Of a DNA stretch of 64,000 nucleotides, positions 12,358 through 21,207 are shown in pieces. This stretch comes from Lacrimispora xylanisolvens. Its GTDB lineage: Bacteria; Bacillota; Clostridia; Lachnospirales; Lachnospiraceae. Location: assembly GCF_002934545.1 (NCBI RefSeq), contig NZ_PTJA01000006.1, forward strand, positions 186,001-250,000, in the 5' to 3' direction. The first letter of the stretch is position 1; each line of letters opens with the position of its first letter. The notes below the pieces were generated by a model. It saw only the letters and a program-made list of their open reading frames with translations. It was not told the origin of the DNA and made no database searches. Made by a program: the position numbers and the translations under genes.

Positions 12358-12835
12358 TTCGATTGACTTCCTTCCCTATCAGCTTGATACGTTAACACGG
12401 ATTTTGATACGGTCTCATACCGTGATTTACCAGCCTTATTTGAAGTAAAATGAACCTAAAGTTAACGTACACTGCACTCAGAGTCTATTTGTCAACAGAT
12501 CCAAAAGTTCACAGGCTATTCCCTATATTAGCCTATATACTTTTCATGCATTCTATAATTATATAGCAAGGTGAGTACAAGCGCAAACAACTTCTCCTCT
12601 ATTATTTAGACAAAACGCACTCATTTCTGAGTGCGCAATTAAACATTATATAGTAGACAGCACATATCTTTAAAGCAGGTATGTAACTCTAATAATAGCT
12701 GTTGCGGATTTTACAGTGAGCACAGAAAGCATCCCTCAGTATTTTAAGCAGCCACGCTGGTATGAGCAGTACTATAAAAAACGATAATGTAAGGCGGGTC
12801 CGAAATTCCGGATACCCGCCTGTATTTAGTCATCA
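12358..12835. other. Intergenic region with gene debris and two hairpins
   Basis: 478 bases with no intact gene. A plus-strand open frame of about 36 codons ends at a TAA at 12787 with the protein-like tail QYFKQPRWYEQYYKKR. It has no start and looks like the end of a lost gene. CGCACTCA/TGAGTGCG (12616-12635) forms a hairpin followed by TTTTG on the minus strand. The GC-rich hairpin at 12793-12820 is listed separately. Confidence 0.5.
12793..12820. terminator. GC-rich terminator hairpin
   Basis: GGCGGGT (12793-12799) pairs with ACCCGCC (12814-12820), with extra CCG/CGG pairing inside. It sits directly after the stop of the Fn3-gene fragment on the minus strand and downstream of gene debris on the plus strand. 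Confidence 0.7.
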
Positions 12836-13213
12836 TTAATTGTTATATTCGTTCACTTCATTGTTCGAAATCTGTTCGTAAGCAATATAATCTTTACGCG
12901 CTGTAAATGAAGCTTTATTATAATCTTTTTCAATTGCATATGTTGGACTTGATGTTGCTTTACTATTGTACCATGTTACAAAGTCATTTATTTTGTCTGC
13001 AGTCATTTCGTATTCCTTCCGTTCGCCGGTGACCATAGTAATCACAAGAAGAGCTTTATTACCGGTTGGCTGATCAGTGGAAGCTTGTGGAGTTGCTGAG
13101 GCTTCATTGGAATTCCATCCTTCGCTACCGTTGATGATTGCCGTTACAATATAATAGTAAGTAGTTCCATTCGTAACGTCTGTATCTATATAGGTAGTTC
13201 CTGCTATGCTTAT
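12836..13213 (-). pseudogene. 3' fragment of the prophage Fn3-domain gene
   Basis: About 125 codons that closely match the C-terminal half of the 30759-31484 product. They begin at the GTTYIDTDVTNGTTYYYIV part of the Fn3 domain and run through VITMVTGERKEYEM to the YEQISNNEVNEYNN end. Homology breaks near 13213, where the sequence changes to unrelated AT-rich DNA. No signal peptide or start remains; the GTG at 13045 only gives a fortuitous internal start. It is a truncated duplicate, about 18 kb from the complete copy inside the prophage. Confidence 0.85.
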
Positions 13214-13289
13214 TAGAATAATTATTTTTAATCTGAGCCTTATAAATCAGGTATAAAGTCAATTTCATCTTCTTCGATTATTTTTCTCC

Positions 13290-13343
13290 TTGACAATAGT
13301 CCAATTCAAGACTATAATAGTCCATAAATAGACTATTATAGTT
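13290..13343 (+). promoter_or_regulatory. Consensus promoter with overlapping MarR-type operator
   Basis: TTGACA (13290-13295), a 17-base spacer and TATAAT (13313-13318) form a perfect sigma-A promoter. GACTATAATAGTC (13310-13322) overlaps the -10, and GACTATTATAGTT (13331-13343) is its near-exact inverted partner. Binding of the MarR product here would block its own promoter, so autorepression is expected. Confidence 0.8.
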
Positions 13344-13355
13344 GGAGGTGTCGAC

Positions 13356-13814
13356 TTGAGTAATAATGCAGTTTTAACAAGGGAACTAACCCGCTATTAT
13401 TCAATATGGCAGGAAATCAATTATATATATGATGAATGGGCAAAGTCACGTGGAATATCTGTTAGCTATTTATTGGTTCTTGCCGCAATTGACGAAGCCC
13501 AAGATGAGTGTACCCAGAAAAAAATCAGTCAGCGATACATGATACCGAAGCAAACTGTGAATGCAGCTCTGAAAGATCTGGAGCAAAAAAGCTATGCTGT
13601 CCTTCACCCGATGTTAAAGGATAAGCGAAACAAGCAAATCAGTTTAACCGAAATCGGACAAGCATACGCCGATTCGATTCTCAATGAGCTACGAAGAGTT
13701 GAACTTTCTGCGATAGAAAAAATAGGAAGTGAACGTATGCGTAGATTTAATGATGATGGCGAACTGTTCATCAAATTTTTAAGCGAAGCCGTAGATAAGA
13801 ATACCAACGCATAA
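13356..13814 (+). CDS. MarR-family transcriptional regulator
   Basis: 152-residue winged-helix regulator. The recognition region is KKISQRYMIPKQTVNAALKDLE (helix part), followed by the MarR wing DKRNKQISLTEIGQAYAD. The start is a TTG at 13356, supported by GGAGG eight bases upstream and by the lack of a closer ATG. The perfect promoter and dyad just upstream suggest autoregulation, and the nitroreductase gene 23 bases downstream is the likely co-transcribed effector. Confidence 0.88.
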   Translation: MSNNAVLTRELTRYYSIWQEINYIYDEWAKSRGISVSYLLVLAAIDEAQDECTQKKISQRYMIPKQTVNAALKDLEQKSYAVLHPMLKDKRNKQISLTEIGQAYADSILNELRRVELSAIEKIGSERMRRFNDDGELFIKFLSEAVDKNTNA

Positions 13815-13837
13815 TAAACATTAGAAAGGAGAATTTT

Positions 13838-14329
13838 ATGGAATTCACTAGAGTTATAATGGACAGAAGATCTGTTAGAAAATATAGTAATAAAAAACCT
13901 TCAAAAGAACAACTGATGCAGATATTGGAAGCAGGACGTCTAGCACCGACTGCTTATAACAAACAACCACAAAAAATATATGTTCTTGAAACAGAAATGT
14001 CTTTGGAAAAAATGGACAAGGTTCATCCTTGTCGTTATGGCGCACCTATAGTATTACTGGTATGTGCAGATACAGCAATCGCTGGGCCTTCAGCAGAAAT
14101 TGACGGTACCATTGTAGCAACACATATGCTTCTTGCTGCTTATAATGCAGGTGTTGAATCAGTTTGGGCTGGTGTGTTAAAGAGGGACGAAACTAGAAAA
14201 ATCTTTAACTTGCCTGAGACTGTTATTCCGATTTGCTTTATTGATTTGGGATTTCAGCCTACAGATAACAGGGTTAATATGTCTTCCGCAAAGAGAAACT
14301 TATTGGAATCAATGGTGACAATCTTGTAA
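13838..14329 (+). CDS. Nitroreductase-family FMN oxidoreductase
   Basis: 163-residue nitroreductase-fold protein. The FMN-binding start reads RRSVRKYSNKKPSKEQL, and APTAYNKQPQKIYVLE matches the flavin loop. GVESVWAGVL and the closing PICFIDLGF are typical of the family. The single-domain length fits small clostridial nitroreductases. It follows the MarR gene by 23 bases with AAAGGAG before the ATG, so the two form an operon probably induced by aromatic or oxidising compounds. Confidence 0.88.
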   Translation: MEFTRVIMDRRSVRKYSNKKPSKEQLMQILEAGRLAPTAYNKQPQKIYVLETEMSLEKMDKVHPCRYGAPIVLLVCADTAIAGPSAEIDGTIVATHMLLAAYNAGVESVWAGVLKRDETRKIFNLPETVIPICFIDLGFQPTDNRVNMSSAKRNLLESMVTIL

Positions 14330-14540
14330 ATTTTTGCATTCCCATCAAACAAGGTTTGAGGTAGGCACTCCCTAAAAAGCGGCAGTTACACCCTTATTTC
14401 ATCAGCGGGCAATTAGCCTGAAATTAACTTATTGTAATTACCTTTATTTTACCATATAGAGACTATAACTTATATTATCATTTGTTATTTTATATGACAG
14501 ATTTCGAGTAAACGGTAAAACATTCGTACCTTTACAATAA

Positions 14541-14560
14541 TGCCGCCTTTACTGGCGGCA
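14541..14560. terminator. Hairpin between nitroreductase gene and IS66 remnant
   Basis: TGCCGCC and GGCGGCA form a 7-base perfect stem around TTTACT, with AT-rich flanks on both sides. It would act for either convergent gene. Confidence 0.6.
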
Positions 14561-14569
14561 CGTACTTTA

Positions 14570-15004
14570 TTATTTATTAACTACTGTTTTAAGGCATTCT
14601 TTTGGAAGTGATTCTGACCATGGAAGTAATTCTTTCATGAAATCCAGGCTGGTATCTTCCTGATGTTTCGGGATTTCTGTCAACAAATATTCGAAATAAT
14701 TGTAAGGCTTTAGGTTGTTGGCTTTTGCAGTTTCAGCAATGCTATAGATAACTGCACTGGCCTTTGCTCCGTTGATGGTATCAATCATGTGCCAGTTGGC
14801 TTTTCCAATACAGAATCCACGAATTGCCTGCTCTGCAGCATTGTTATCTGCAGGGACCATGCCGTCTTCCAAAAATACTTTTAGATACTTCTCCTGATTC
14901 AGGCAATAAGTAAAACCCTTTCCTGTCTCCGATTTTGGTGGAACTTTATCACGGTTTTCTTGTATCCATGCAAAGAAAGCCTTTACCAGTGGTTTGCAAT
15001 ACAT
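14570..15004 (-). pseudogene. IS66-family transposase, C-terminal fragment
   Basis: 144 codons matching the C-terminal third of IS66 transposases: the final catalytic-Glu region VPADNNAAEQAIRGFCIGKANW and the tail with PYNYFEYLLTEIPKHQ and LLPWSESLP. A complete transposase is about 500 residues, so most of the catalytic domain is gone, and no partner orfs or inverted repeats are seen. It marks the left edge of the RHS island and records past insertion activity. Confidence 0.85.
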
Positions 15005-15149
15005 TCTTATATGGCATCACCATCCTCTAGTCACAGTTTTCGCCCATATACGGTATATCAAGTTTCCAAAGCGACTGTTGCTTAGCATTCCCTGAGAGAT
15101 CTCTCTATTTATTGACCCGGACAGTACTCATGCTAATAGCTCCTCTATG

Positions 15150-15395
15150 CTAACCTCTTCTGCTTGGTTGACTGATACTACAGCATTTTCTTAATTTTAC
15201 GATACTCTTCTTTCCCATAATCGTTCCTTTTTCATAATACTGTGAGTGCTCTTGCCACTGTCGAAAGTAATAAGGAGCATCAAGAACCGTCGTTGTCACA
15301 AGAAAACCATTATCACAATTGTCAGAATAATGATGGTCTTTATTTACCACATAGGTCCAGAAACACAGACATTTAACTTCTTCTGACTTTTTCAC
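15150..15395 (-). CDS. Small hypothetical protein in the RHS island
   Basis: 81 codons starting at GTG with GGAG five bases upstream. The central part (DHHYSDNCDNGFLVTT and APYYFRQWQEHS) is protein-like, and the end contains MGKKSIVKLRK, which recalls the MGKKSVVVEIMEKR start of the immunity-like paralogues. It may be a fused remnant. It lies 46 bases after the membrane protein gene on the same strand. Function not recognised. Confidence 0.35.
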   Translation of the reverse strand: MKKSEEVKCLCFWTYVVNKDHHYSDNCDNGFLVTTTVLDAPYYFRQWQEHSQYYEKGTIMGKKSIVKLRKCCSISQPSRRG

Positions 15396-15440
15396 TTTTA
15401 CTCCACTTCTATACTGGTCTCAATTCTCTTGTTTTAACTT

Positions 15441-16142
15441 TCATTCTTCTTCCATTTCTATATCGAATTGTGAGCTTGGTTTATCGCTAATTAAATTTTC
15501 ATAATACCAAAAGTACTCTTTCTTCCCCTTTGCATTATATTCGATTATCTCTGTTGGACTCTGACCTTCTATTTTTAGAGTATTTACTTTATCAGTTCCA
15601 AAACTACCAAATATAAATCGTTCTCCATCATTAATGCTATATTGAGCCAATAAATCATATAAAGGAGCCGACCGATTAGCAGTTATTAATGGTTTAGATC
15701 TCCACTTACCACCTACAGTTTCTGGATTTGTTAAAATTAATGCATATTGTTTTTTTTCATTTATTGTCATAACCATAAATTTACTAGCCACAATTCCATC
15801 TGATTCTAATCCTCCATCTACATGATAAAACATCGTAGCATAATTATCATTTTCTAATATTTTAATAATATCACTCACTTTATTCATATATGGATATCTT
15901 GAAAAAAAATATTCAGAATTTATTTGAAGAGCTTCTTCCATAGTATCTGCATATTGAGGTTCTGGTTTTTTTATAGTAAGCGTATAGCTGTTTTCACTTA
16001 AATTTATGCTTACAGAATCATTATTACTATTTTTATATCTATGTAAATTTAATAATAAAAAATATAAGATTGTAGCTATTAATATTATCGAAATCATAGT
16101 AATAACCACAATTTTCCCTATTTTTTTAAGTAAATTTGTCAT
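15441..16142 (-). CDS. Membrane-anchored protein, candidate immunity protein of a lost RHS toxin
   Basis: 233-residue protein with one N-terminal transmembrane segment (about residues 8-32, IGKIVVITMISIILIATILY) and a soluble domain with no family I recognise. An open frame continues upstream to 16463, but TTGAGG stands 8 bases before ATG 16142, and the upstream part belongs to a toxin-tip remnant. Its position directly after a displaced toxin C-terminus is the standard place for an immunity gene. The role is inferred from position only. Confidence 0.6.
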   Translation of the reverse strand: MTNLLKKIGKIVVITMISIILIATILYFLLLNLHRYKNSNNDSVSINLSENSYTLTIKKPEPQYADTMEEALQINSEYFFSRYPYMNKVSDIIKILENDNYATMFYHVDGGLESDGIVASKFMVMTINEKKQYALILTNPETVGGKWRSKPLITANRSAPLYDLLAQYSINDGERFIFGSFGTDKVNTLKIEGQSPTEIIEYNAKGKKEYFWYYENLISDKPSSQFDIEMEEE

Positions 16143-16463
16143 AAATTTTACCTCAAGAATAATATTTTTAAATGTATTTTGGATATCAATTATTCTTAAT
16201 ACTCTATAAATTATATATCCTGCACCAACACCTATACCAACAGTTTTTGCTGCCTTTTCCATATTCTTATATTTTTCCAGACTTTCTGCTGGTACAGCTA
16301 CAGGCTCTTTCTTGGGTTTGTTTACATACCCCCAATAAATCATTCCTGGTTCATCAAAAAAAGTGTAATATCGAAGATTTTTATTAGGCTTTGATGGACA
16401 AGGTACAGTCCAGCCATTTGGATCAAATATTGTCCCATTTTCGTTAACGTTATAAATTTTCAT
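16143..16463 (-). pseudogene. Displaced RHS toxin C-terminal tip
   Basis: About 107 codons without a ribosome binding site. TVPCPSKPNKNLRYYTFFDEP followed by GMIYWGYVNKPKKEPVAVP aligns with the end of the intact RHS toxin (CSLPSLKYPKKMINYHTDPSYP then GMIFWSYDDRKKQPQEALVALP). A glycine-rich hydrophobic stretch follows in both. Only the last part of the toxin is present, with no RHS core, so this is an orphan tip left by module replacement. It reads in frame into the membrane-protein gene downstream. Confidence 0.7.
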
Positions 16464-16551
16464 GGAATTTAAAGCTTGTATTACTTAAATATATATCTAT
16501 TTTTTCCATCCCAGTTAAGCTATAAGGATATCCAGTTACTTGTTTCTCTAC

Positions 16552-17400
16552 TTAAATTTTTCCATAATTATCCAAGGACATTTTATATTTCGTTTCCGGA
16601 GGTTGCCAGTCTTCTCCATATAATGCCCTGCATTGCCTTACCCAATTAATAACTTCATTACATTTATGATTGAAATTTTTTATTATTAAATTTTCTTCAC
16701 CCTTTTGCCAGGCTTCAATAAAATCGACTAGAATGTTACACCTACAAAACAATGGAATATCTACACTAGCTTTACCACTGGATTTCACATATTCCCAACG
16801 CCCTCCTAACTTCTTAATTAGCATATTTCCATACACGGAAGCAAGCTCTACCAACTTATCCTGTATGTCCTCATACATTTCTCCTTGTATTTCTTCAAGT
16901 TCTTTTTTTAACAACTGTAAAATGTCCGCCTCTGGCAAATCAACCGCATTAATCCGGCTCATAAACTGCTTCATCAGTACAGCATTCTCTTCATATAACT
17001 TCTTATACATTTGAGTAGTTGGCTTAGGAGACTCCACCATGACCTTTTTTTCATTAGCTAATTCATTTAATTTATCAATACCATATTTCTCGGCAACATC
17101 TAAAAGCTTATTCAGCACTTCTCTTTGATCTTGCTGGTTGTTAAAGCTCAGGAAGTCCCAATTGTATTTCGGGTCATTGATAAGCTCTTTTGTTCGGTAT
17201 ATCGGAAGACCCACCCCATAAACATAAAGATTTAGTGCATAAGAATTTTCCCATTGACTCTTTTGAATCGCTATATACTGTTCCACCCCTTCTACCTCTC
17301 GGCTAAAGGTCCAAATCAGATTATTATAATCCACATATTGAAAGTCATAGGGAGACAGTCTTTTTTCCATTATTTCAACTACAACACTTTTCTTTCCCAT
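16552..17400 (-). CDS. Immunity-like protein, second copy
   Basis: 282-residue cytoplasmic protein, paralogous over its length to the 22050-22913 product next to the RHS toxin. Shared blocks are MGKKSVVVEIMEKRLSPY, the KELINDPKYN.DFLSFNNQQDQREVLNKLL region and the end LYGEDWQPP. The first 90 residues, with the GFQYV..NLIWTF and IAIQKSQW pattern, loosely recall DUF4304-type proteins. Lying just upstream of a displaced toxin tip, it probably once paired with, or was captured with, an RHS toxin variant. Confidence 0.65.
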   Translation of the reverse strand: MGKKSVVVEIMEKRLSPYDFQYVDYNNLIWTFSREVEGVEQYIAIQKSQWENSYALNLYVYGVGLPIYRTKELINDPKYNWDFLSFNNQQDQREVLNKLLDVAEKYGIDKLNELANEKKVMVESPKPTTQMYKKLYEENAVLMKQFMSRINAVDLPEADILQLLKKELEEIQGEMYEDIQDKLVELASVYGNMLIKKLGGRWEYVKSSGKASVDIPLFCRCNILVDFIEAWQKGEENLIIKNFNHKCNEVINWVRQCRALYGEDWQPPETKYKMSLDNYGKI

Positions 17401-17491
17401 CTTTTCTCGTTTTCTGTATAAGGTACTTCCTGCAACACGTTAATCCAACGGCAATCCCAGATCCCTTACAGTTTACATTTTTCAATAATTA

Positions 17492-17884
17492 TTAATTTTC
17501 TATTTCTATACTTAAAATCGTATCATAGAACATTGTATTATTGTGAGTCAGAAAATAAATAAGTGTGATTGGCCACAATATTGAAGCTGTTATTTTAATT
17601 AACGTATGTACATATGCATATTCAAATTTTATCTTTTCGACATGCTGATAAGGTTTTATATTCATAATTTTTTTACCCACAGTGAGTTCAGAAAATTTAT
17701 AATCTGCTATAAAAAAATAAGCAAATAATATAATTATCATTATAACCATATAAAAATTAAATATTAAATCTATAAATATATACAAATTTGAATTTAATAT
17801 ACAAGCTAATAATAGCAATACCACAAGGGAGTTAAAAATATAAAATAAAACAATATCAATTATAGCTGCTATAAATCTTTTCAT
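17492..17884 (-). CDS. RDD-family membrane protein
   Basis: 130-residue integral membrane protein with about three transmembrane segments. The N-terminal KRFIAAIIDIVLF and the central ELTVGKKIMNIKP follow the R-x-x-A-x-x-x-D and T-x-G-K patterns of RDD proteins. I start at ATG 17884 because GGAGG is 8 bases upstream; the longer TTG start at 17899 would lie over that site. Base composition is very AT-rich. It follows the lipoprotein gene by 24 bases and is likely co-transcribed. RDD proteins lack a single agreed function. Confidence 0.7.
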   Translation of the reverse strand: MKRFIAAIIDIVLFYIFNSLVVLLLLACILNSNLYIFIDLIFNFYMVIMIIILFAYFFIADYKFSELTVGKKIMNIKPYQHVEKIKFEYAYVHTLIKITASILWPITLIYFLTHNNTMFYDTILSIEIEN

Positions 17885-17908
17885 AGCATATTCCTCCAAC
17901 TTATAAAT

Positions 17909-18553
17909 TTATTGACGAAGCGAAAACTCATAGGGCAAATATTCAGATAAAAATAAGTATTTAATAATTAATGCATTCTCTTCGTCTTTAATATTATCCA
18001 TCTCAAATATGCCATTTTCAATTTTTTCCGAAATTAGTGGATAGGAATACATCTCTTGATCAATAATAATACCTATATGTTTTCCTATATTCTGCTCTGT
18101 AAAATTTCCAAACTCCTCAGCAGCTTTTTTACATAAATGAACCTCTAACGAAAAATTAGATTTACCGTCTAATGGTTTATAATAAATTTGAGCCGATTCA
18201 ATTAAATCATTTGAACTATTATCCAATATTGTATTACCATTCTCATCAATAAAACAAATATTCCCCCTACGACATAATTTTTCGATCAATTCATCTGATC
18301 TATCAATACCTTTTATAGTTACAATTATAGATTGGTTTTTACCACTTGCTGTCCCATCTATTTTTAATATTTTTATTCTATTTTCTATTACATCACATGC
18401 TTGCTTAAGCTGAGTTTTAGATAAATCCTCTGTTGTATCTAGAGTTATAGAAAATGTATGAGAGGGATAGATAAAATCCTTCATTTGTATACAACCAGTT
18501 AAGGTTAATAGCATTACACATATTATAACTATATGCAATCTCTTTTTAAACAT
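17909..18553 (-). CDS. Lipoprotein with SecD P1-head-like domain
   Basis: 214-residue lipoprotein. The signal ends in the lipobox LTLTGC with Cys at about residue 21. The rest resembles the periplasmic head of SecD: QLKQACDVIENRIKILKID, the IVTIKGIDRSDELIEKL strand-helix, and HIGIIIDQEMYSYPLISEKI, which matches the SecD segment after its helix bundle. No SecD transmembrane part is present. An anchored, outward-facing SecD head in an RHS island could affect export or be a decoy, but this is inference. GGAGG is 7 bases before the ATG. Confidence 0.65.
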   Translation of the reverse strand: MFKKRLHIVIICVMLLTLTGCIQMKDFIYPSHTFSITLDTTEDLSKTQLKQACDVIENRIKILKIDGTASGKNQSIIVTIKGIDRSDELIEKLCRRGNICFIDENGNTILDNSSNDLIESAQIYYKPLDGKSNFSLEVHLCKKAAEEFGNFTEQNIGKHIGIIIDQEMYSYPLISEKIENGIFEMDNIKDEENALIIKYLFLSEYLPYEFSLRQ

Positions 18554-18726
18554 TTTATTTCCTCCAATTTCTGAAAGGCCGGAGACTCTCCTGTTTCATC
18601 CGGTACAAATCCTGTGATCCTGGCAGCGGTATGACAGTTTTTCTCTATTTTCATATCAAATTCCTGAATTTCACTGATATTCAGATCGCTGCTGATTATT
18701 AGGTTCCCAGATGTTACTGCATTCAT
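18529..18726 (-). pseudogene. N-terminal fragment of a VgrG/late-control-D-like gene
   Basis: The first 50-55 codons (MNAVTSGNLIISSDLNISEI then FDMKIEKNCHTAARITGFVP) look like the N-terminus of a VgrG or phage late-control-D type spike protein. The frame then runs into the ribosome binding site and start of the lipoprotein gene. The rest of the several-hundred-codon gene is missing. It carries the same 150-base upstream promoter region as the remnant at 29097-29320. The family call rests on pattern and context and is moderate. Confidence 0.5.
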
Positions 18727-18885
18727 AAAATAGCACCTCTCGCATTTGTTTGGACTTTTTTATTCATCACTATTTAATACTATTCTAATGTTACATTATA
18801 TACCATAAATCATCAAAATTGTACTTCATGTAACATTTAACCGGCTACATGTAATTTTTGGTAATCTAGGGTAATATTATGTCAA
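18727..18885 (-). promoter_or_regulatory. Duplicated promoter region, copy A
   Basis: About 150 bases closely matching 29184-29320, including an identical 38-base core at 18828-18865 that begins ATGTAACATTTAACCGGC. The AGAGGTGCT segment next to the gene would be the ribosome binding site. Conservation in two places suggests a real promoter/operator controlling the spike-like and RHS genes. Confidence 0.55.
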
Positions 18886-19630
18886 CTTTACTGCAGTTTT
18901 ACTGAAATACCAATAGATAGTATAAATCCTAAAATATTTGATTTATAATCACTCTTTTTCAATTCTTTCTCATCTCATTCATATATAAACCGTTGCTGCC
19001 TTGCATAGGAACGACCATCATAATAAATTCCTTTCGCTGCCGACCCATGTAAATAATGGTTGTTCCAACTCTACGCTGCGTTTGCAACATGAACAGGTTA
19101 CTAATGCATTTGGTTTCTATTCTATTATTTGCATAGAATACTATAAAAAAGATCTGTCTCATCGGAAGAGGCAGGTCGCAATGTAAAGCTGAGATTTGTG
19201 ATTCCATTTTCTTTTCTGTTCATTAGTTTTGCTAATATAAAGATTATACCTTTAATCCCCTATGTCATCCGTGGATGAGCAAAACCACTATATTTTGTGG
19301 TCAAACCCATCTATTTCTTCTTTTTGCCACAATACGTCATCATTATCACCGCTTCAACATTTGTCACTAGGAAAACATATCTACTGGTTTCTTAAATAAA
19401 ATCATTAGTTCAAGGACAAAAAAGTGTCCCGTCCCTATAAGTAAACACACCTATCCTTTAAGAAATTCACCCATAACGAAGGAATGCGTCTGTTATTTTC
19501 TGTAACTATGTAAATTATAACATGCAAATACCACGAAAACAACGAATAACGACAATTAATTCTATCGTTTACTATGCAAAACGCACTAATTTTATCGTAT
19601 ATAGGAGATTTTAAAGACAATATAACTAAC
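18886..19630. other. Non-coding stretch in the RHS island
   Basis: About 745 bases with only weak open frames on both strands and no ribosome binding sites I trust. It holds the 17-base repeat at 19422-19438. The frame at 18959-19207 has a protein-like stretch (QTQRRVGTTIIYMGRQRK) and may be debris of a lost gene, but it is not called. Confidence 0.5.
19422..19438. repeat. 17-base dispersed repeat, copy 1
   Basis: AAGTGTCCCGTCCCTAT is repeated exactly at 29445-29461 at the other side of the RHS cluster. Such GTCCC-rich words often accompany REP-like or transposon debris in clostridia; no transposase is seen here. Confidence 0.5.
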
Positions 19631-19803
19631 GGATAAGGATAAATATATCTCTGGTATATCTGATGTATTAACAATTATTAAGTCTAATGTTCTTTTTCTG
19701 CCATTAACTTTTCTTAGAGTAAGGAGTTCTCATTCACGGTGCATCACGAACCAAGGCACGGTCCATGAAAAAAGCAGACCATTCTCTTCGAGGAATGAAC
19801 TGT
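19631..19803 (-). terminator. Immunity-gene 3'-flank repeat with terminator, copy 1
   Basis: About 170 bases similar throughout to 21208-21379. On the minus strand the start of the repeat forms a hairpin ending in GGTCTGC followed by TTTTTTC, a rho-independent terminator lying about 100 bases after the 19902-20723 gene. The remaining repeat has no coding potential. Confidence 0.6.
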
Positions 19804-19901
19804 GGAGTTCTTATCAATCAAAACTCTGGCAGACAGGGATATCGAACATAACTGAATAAAATCTGTCGGTTGTTTAAAAACTTTAAACCGTCAGTAACAA
19901 C

Positions 19902-20723
19902 TTACTTTATGTCTTTTTTTATTCTATTGTTATGATTAAATATCCAATAAGCAATCGCACCAACTGGTGCCGATAAAAATACCTGTATACCAGTTGTATA
20001 TTTCATTATTTTAGGCATAAATAGCGTATACACAAAAAAACCCACTTTAACATTTTCTGTCACTGTGAAGCATACGCCTCCATATACAATCATAATCAAA
20101 AGAAGCCATAATCCCCAACGTTTCTGCTTCTTTTTTATACAAATACCTGATGTATATAAAGTAAAAATCACTTCTAGTATGGCACAAAAAGCCATAACCC
20201 ATTGTGCAAAATCAAATTTTCGCCAAGTACTAAATTTTCCTGTTGGCTCTTCCTGGCGTTTTAATTTAAAATAGTTTAGCCCAGATTTTCCATTATAATT
20301 ATTATCAATTGATAACTCAACTTGAAAAGTATCCTCGGGACACTTAATTTCATAGGTATATAGAATTCCTGCAGGTCGTTTTCCCTCAGCAGGTCTATAT
20401 TTTTCACCACTTTTAGTATAAGTATATGCTTTTTTTATACCCCAAATTTTCAAATGTCCACTAAATAAGTCCGCAAAAGATTTTCTTGCTTTTTCTGAAT
20501 TATCACCATGAATCCATAAACGGTAAGCTGCTTCCTCATCCTGATTATTGAATGCCTCTAGATATTGCTCTAAATAGGATTCTGGAGTCATATTTGCAGA
20601 TGATTTTTCTGTATTTAACTCTGATGCAATAACTTCACCAGAGCTGAAACCGCTTAGAATAATTGCATATAAACATGTAACTAAAACTAAAAATAAACTT
20701 CTTATAAATTTAATTTTATTCAT
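19902..20723 (-). CDS. Secreted/membrane protein, candidate immunity protein for the 20762-21205 toxin remnant
   Basis: 273 residues: an N-terminal signal or anchor segment (about 8-28), an extracellular region with an NTF2-like start (SYLEQYLEAFNNQDEEAAYRLW, about 45-165), then four hydrophobic segments (about 172-265). The extracytoplasmic domain plus multi-pass anchor suits immunity against a membrane-acting or externally acting toxin. It starts 38 bases after the toxin remnant ends. GGAG is 11 bases before the ATG. No family was recognised and the role is inferred from position. Confidence 0.55.
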   Translation of the reverse strand: MNKIKFIRSLFLVLVTCLYAIILSGFSSGEVIASELNTEKSSANMTPESYLEQYLEAFNNQDEEAAYRLWIHGDNSEKARKSFADLFSGHLKIWGIKKAYTYTKSGEKYRPAEGKRPAGILYTYEIKCPEDTFQVELSIDNNYNGKSGLNYFKLKRQEEPTGKFSTWRKFDFAQWVMAFCAILEVIFTLYTSGICIKKKQKRWGLWLLLIMIVYGGVCFTVTENVKVGFFVYTLFMPKIMKYTTGIQVFLSAPVGAIAYWIFNHNNRIKKDIK

Positions 20724-20761
20724 TTTTTATTAATCTCCATATATCATTTATTACAATTCCT

Positions 20762-21205
20762 TTATCTTTGACTTTCGCACTCTACAAACTGGCTTTTCAC
20801 CCACTTATATGCCAATAATCCAATCTCACTAAAATCAATGGTAACATTACCACCTCCTTCAACACCTGCGTATACCTCAACACCAAACGTCAACTTTAAA
20901 TGACCATCAAATATCCCGTCGTTCAAACAAACTATTGGAGTAAACTCATATGTACCATAATTATACTCACCAGCCAACGATAATACCAAACTATCCGGTA
21001 TACCTACACCACCTCCTGCTTGACCTTTAAAAGAAACGTCCATGTGTTCGTCCATCTCAAGATAATTTTTTAATATAAAGCTGATATTTACTAACCCGAC
21101 TGAAACCTTTCCTCCAATTCCGACTCCTCCTTCTACGTTTGCATCCAAAATTTTATCAATTTCATCTATAATTGACTGCCAGCCTTCTTTCCAAGCCTTA
21201 TCTGC
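20762..21205 (-). pseudogene. Orphan toxin C-terminus, second type
   Basis: About 148 codons with no true start, since the frame enters from the 3'-flank repeat at about 21205. The protein reads ADKAWKEGWQSIIDEIDKIL then a glycine/valine-rich part (VEGGVGIGGKVSVGLV, GQAGGGVGIPDS, VEVYAGVEGGGNVTID), ending KSQFVECESQR. The composition suggests membrane interaction. It differs from the tail of the intact RHS protein, so it represents another toxin specificity stored behind the active gene, next to its own probable immunity gene. Confidence 0.55.
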
Positions 21206-21207
21206 AG

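Noticed and set aside
12703-12787. Small plus-strand gene ending at 12787
   Set aside because: The frame has protein-like sequence but no start codon with a site and a stop just upstream; kept only as debris within the intergenic entry.
18959-19207. 82-codon minus-strand frame in the RHS island
   Set aside because: A short basic stretch looks protein-like, but there is no ribosome site or recognisable family; treated as possible debris.
19435-19674. 79-codon minus-strand frame
   Set aside because: Aromatic-rich AT-driven sequence without a start site; it covers part of the duplicated 3'-flank repeat.
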